Source of the DNA: UBA9630 sp037137555
GTDB taxonomy: Bacteria; Patescibacteriota; Minisyncoccia; Moranbacterales; UBA2206
Length of the DNA stretch: 14,625 nucleotides
NCBI GenBank assembly: GCA_037137555.1
Contig: JBAXKA010000023.1
Coordinates: 1 to 14,625 of the forward strand
Reading direction: 5' to 3'
Part shown: one piece after another, positions 12,883 through 14,625 of the stretch
How the letters are laid out: each line of letters opens with the position of its first letter
Position numbering within the stretch: the stretch's first letter is position 1
The notes under the pieces: generated by a model
The model's database searches: none
What the model saw: only the letters and a program-made list of their open reading frames with translations
What the model was told of the DNA's origin: nothing
Made by a program: the position numbers and the translations under genes

Positions 12883-14526
12883 ATGCTTCAGGTAAAAAAT
12901 CAGGAAAAAATGCAAAAACTTTTGGAAATTATACGCTCCAAGGGTATTGCGACTAAATCTAATCAAGAAATAATTTCGCCTAATGGTGACTATGCTAGCT
13001 GGCTAATTGATTTGCGAAATGTTTTTTTGCGTCCCGATGCACTAAGTTTGATTGTGGATATTTTCTGGGAAGAAATGGAAAAATATTATCCTTTTCAAGT
13101 TGGCGGACAAGAGGTTGCGGCCATTCCACTTGTGGCAGCGATTGTGCTCAAGAGTCAGATGATGGGAAAACCGGTCAGTGGTTTTGTTATGCGAAAATCC
13201 AGAAAAAAATACGGTTTGCAAAAAATAATTGAAGGCGAAGTGACTGCGGAAAAAATAATTTTAGTGGATGATTTGATTAATAGTGGCGGAACGGCATTTC
13301 GACAGATAAAAATTTTGGAAGAAATAAATAAACAACCAGAAATATTTTTTTCAATCGTTAATTTTAGAAAAGAACAGAGCAAGGAATTCTTGAAAAAGCA
13401 AGGCGTGGAGTTAGTTTCTCTTTTTAATCTTGATGATATGCATATTTCTTTGGGGGAAGATGTTAAAAGTTGTTTGCAAGCAAAGGATTATTATAAAATC
13501 ATCTGGCGCTTTCAATCACCCAATCCGACTAATTATTATTCCGTGCCAAAATCAACGCCTTGCATTGACGAGGATAAAATTTATTTTGGCAGCGATAGCG
13601 GAATTTTTTGGGCACTTAATCAATCCAATGGTTTGGTTGTTTGGAAATTTGAAATTGGCTATAATCCTGGAAGAAAAGGCATTTTTTCTTCGCCAGTTAT
13701 CTATGGCGACCTGGTCTATTTTGGTGCGTATGATGGCAATGTTTATGCTTTAAATCGTGAGACGGGAAAGTTTAAATGGAAATATATGGACGCTGATTTC
13801 GTGGGATCTTCCCCCGCAATTGCTCCAGAACTCAATCTTTTATTTATTGGTCTGGAGTTTTCCTTAACAGGAAAGCATGGCGGAGTCGTAGCATTGGATC
13901 TGAAAACAGGAAAAAAAATCTGGGAACATACAATGCGTGAGTTTGTGCATTGTAGTCCGGCCTATTTTTCACCAAAAAAATTACTTGCTATCGGTGGAAA
14001 TGATTCTTTTGTGTATCTTTTTGAGGCCGAAACTGGAAAGTTAAAATGGAAATATCAAACAGGTGGTCCAATTAAGTCTTCGTTGGTGTTTGATGAAAAA
14101 AGAAATTTACTAATCTTTGGTTCTTTTGATAAAAATCTTTACGCACTTGATCTTGATACTGGAGAAGTCAAGGGAAAATTCGCTACGCGAGAAGCGATTT
14201 ATTCCACACCAAAAATTATTAGTGATGATGTTGTTGTTGCATCATTGGATAAGCATCTATATAGTGTCAATCTTGAAACTGGAAAAATGAATTGGAAATT
14301 TGTTACTGGTGGACGAATTTTTTCTTCGCCGGAAATTATCGAAGGAAAAATTTTTATTTGTTCCAATGATGGGAAGATGTATGAAATTAATTCTGAGAGT
14401 GGAAAAGCAGAATCTTTTTTTCAGGCAAGTGAAAGAATTACAAATCGAGTCGTGTATGATGCCAAGAATAAGCGTTTTTTTGTCTCCACTGGGGCGAATG
14501 AAATTTATTGTTTGAAAAAAACGTGA
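12883..14526 (+). CDS. Orotate-phosphoribosyltransferase-like domain fused to PQQ-type beta-propeller
   Basis: Two parts are clear. Residues about 8-190 resemble type I phosphoribosyltransferases of the PyrE group: ISPNGDYASWLIDLRNVFLRP (31-51), GGQEVAAIPLVAAIVLK (74-90), the catalytic-loop-like FVMRKSRKKYG (101-111), and the PRPP-binding IILVDDLINSGGTA (125-138). Residues about 205-545 contain seven or eight PQQ-like repeats of the form 'SSPxI..xxxYFGxxDGNVYALNxETGKxKWK', forming a beta-propeller. There is no signal peptide or membrane segment, so unlike BamB or quinoprotein dehydrogenases it should be cytoplasmic. A PRTase attached to such a propeller is unusual. In an operon with ycaO and sagB it may add or remove a phosphoribosyl group on the product, or hold the substrate. 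These roles are inference; true orotate phosphoribosyltransferase activity is the conservative alternative for the N-terminal half. Confidence 0.88.
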   Translation: MLQVKNQEKMQKLLEIIRSKGIATKSNQEIISPNGDYASWLIDLRNVFLRPDALSLIVDIFWEEMEKYYPFQVGGQEVAAIPLVAAIVLKSQMMGKPVSGFVMRKSRKKYGLQKIIEGEVTAEKIILVDDLINSGGTAFRQIKILEEINKQPEIFFSIVNFRKEQSKEFLKKQGVELVSLFNLDDMHISLGEDVKSCLQAKDYYKIIWRFQSPNPTNYYSVPKSTPCIDEDKIYFGSDSGIFWALNQSNGLVVWKFEIGYNPGRKGIFSSPVIYGDLVYFGAYDGNVYALNRETGKFKWKYMDADFVGSSPAIAPELNLLFIGLEFSLTGKHGGVVALDLKTGKKIWEHTMREFVHCSPAYFSPKKLLAIGGNDSFVYLFEAETGKLKWKYQTGGPIKSSLVFDEKRNLLIFGSFDKNLYALDLDTGEVKGKFATREAIYSTPKIISDDVVVASLDKHLYSVNLETGKMNWKFVTGGRIFSSPEIIEGKIFICSNDGKMYEINSESGKAESFFQASERITNRVVYDAKNKRFFVSTGANEIYCLKKT

Positions 14527-14529
14527 TAC

Positions 14530-14585
14530 ATCATTTAAAAACCTAAGGATGAGCGATTCGATTTATCAAATAAAAACCTAAGGAT
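14530..14585 (+). repeat. Direct repeat, two copies, 35-bp period, at the right edge
   Basis: TAAAAACCTAAGGAT occurs at 14536-14550 and 14571-14585. The match extends left to ATCA plus two mismatched bases, from 14530 and 14565. A degenerate third start (ATCAAATATTTAACC, from 14602) may follow, and the array could continue past the window. No long ORF starts here; an ATG overlapping the first copy opens only 10 codons. Confidence 0.7.
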
Positions 14586-14625
14586 ACTAACCACTAAAAT
14601 TATCAAATATTTAACCAATTAGATT

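Noticed and set aside
14549..14581. 10-codon frame (MSDSIYQIKT) after the operon as a precursor peptide
   Set aside because: It is too short for leader plus core, lacks Cys, and its ATG and stop both fall within the direct repeats.
14530..14585. CRISPR array at the right edge
   Set aside because: Only two exact copies, repeats of 15-21 bp with 14-20 bp between them, too short for a CRISPR, and no cas gene nearby.
1..14625. Recoded UGA (Gly) as in Gracilibacteria
   Set aside because: TGA ends the transposase fragment, the first DUF4143 gene and the PRTase fusion at the expected family ends, and no family protein needs TGA read-through.

Overview
The window is AT-rich, tightly packed, and codes only on the + strand. 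It uses the standard stop codons, with TGA as a genuine stop, and almost none of the genes has a recognisable Shine-Dalgarno sequence. This style, together with the partial REP-associated transposase, the DUF4143 ATPases and the AlbA_2 protein, suggests a Patescibacteria (Candidate Phyla Radiation) bacterium, Parcubacteria-like. That placement is an inference; no rRNA or taxonomic marker was compared.

Layout. (1) Positions 1-236: the last codons of an IS200-like/REP-associated transposase and a short non-coding stretch. (2) 237-4844: leucyl-tRNA synthetase, a sugar-phosphate nucleotidyltransferase, and an NRAMP-family metal transporter with a fused N-terminal helix-turn-helix-like domain and altered metal-binding residues. 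(3) 4847-10193: an accessory-looking stretch around glyA. It holds an AlbA_2/RecG-like regulator with a four-copy GVEK tandem repeat, serine hydroxymethyltransferase, an AAA_14/DUF4143 ATPase, a 59-residue single-pass membrane peptide behind a near-consensus promoter, and a second AAA_14/DUF4143 gene broken by an internal deletion with frame change. (4) 10248-10529: a small STAS-like (DUF4325) protein with its own promoter and an intrinsic terminator. (5) 10640-14526: a compact three-gene operon encoding a YcaO cyclodehydratase, a SagB-type flavin dehydrogenase, and an orotate-phosphoribosyltransferase-like domain fused to a PQQ-type beta-propeller. (6) 14527-14625: a short tail with a 35-bp-period direct repeat running towards the window edge.

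How the genes may work together. The YcaO protein keeps the family glutamate motifs and the C-terminal PxPxP tail of azoline-forming enzymes. The SagB protein keeps the Lys-Tyr pair of azole-forming dehydrogenases. Together they look like a thiazole/oxazole (TOMM/RiPP) tailoring pair. The third gene adds a PRPP-binding enzyme on a propeller scaffold, which is not a usual TOMM component. No precursor peptide and no E1-like/RRE partner is visible. The cassette is therefore either an incomplete view of a RiPP cluster or a distinct azole/phosphoribosyl chemistry, and it is the best candidate here for an undescribed system.

Three genes (nucleotidyltransferase, STAS-like, ycaO) have a -10 element ending exactly 8 nt before the ATG, which suggests leaderless transcripts.
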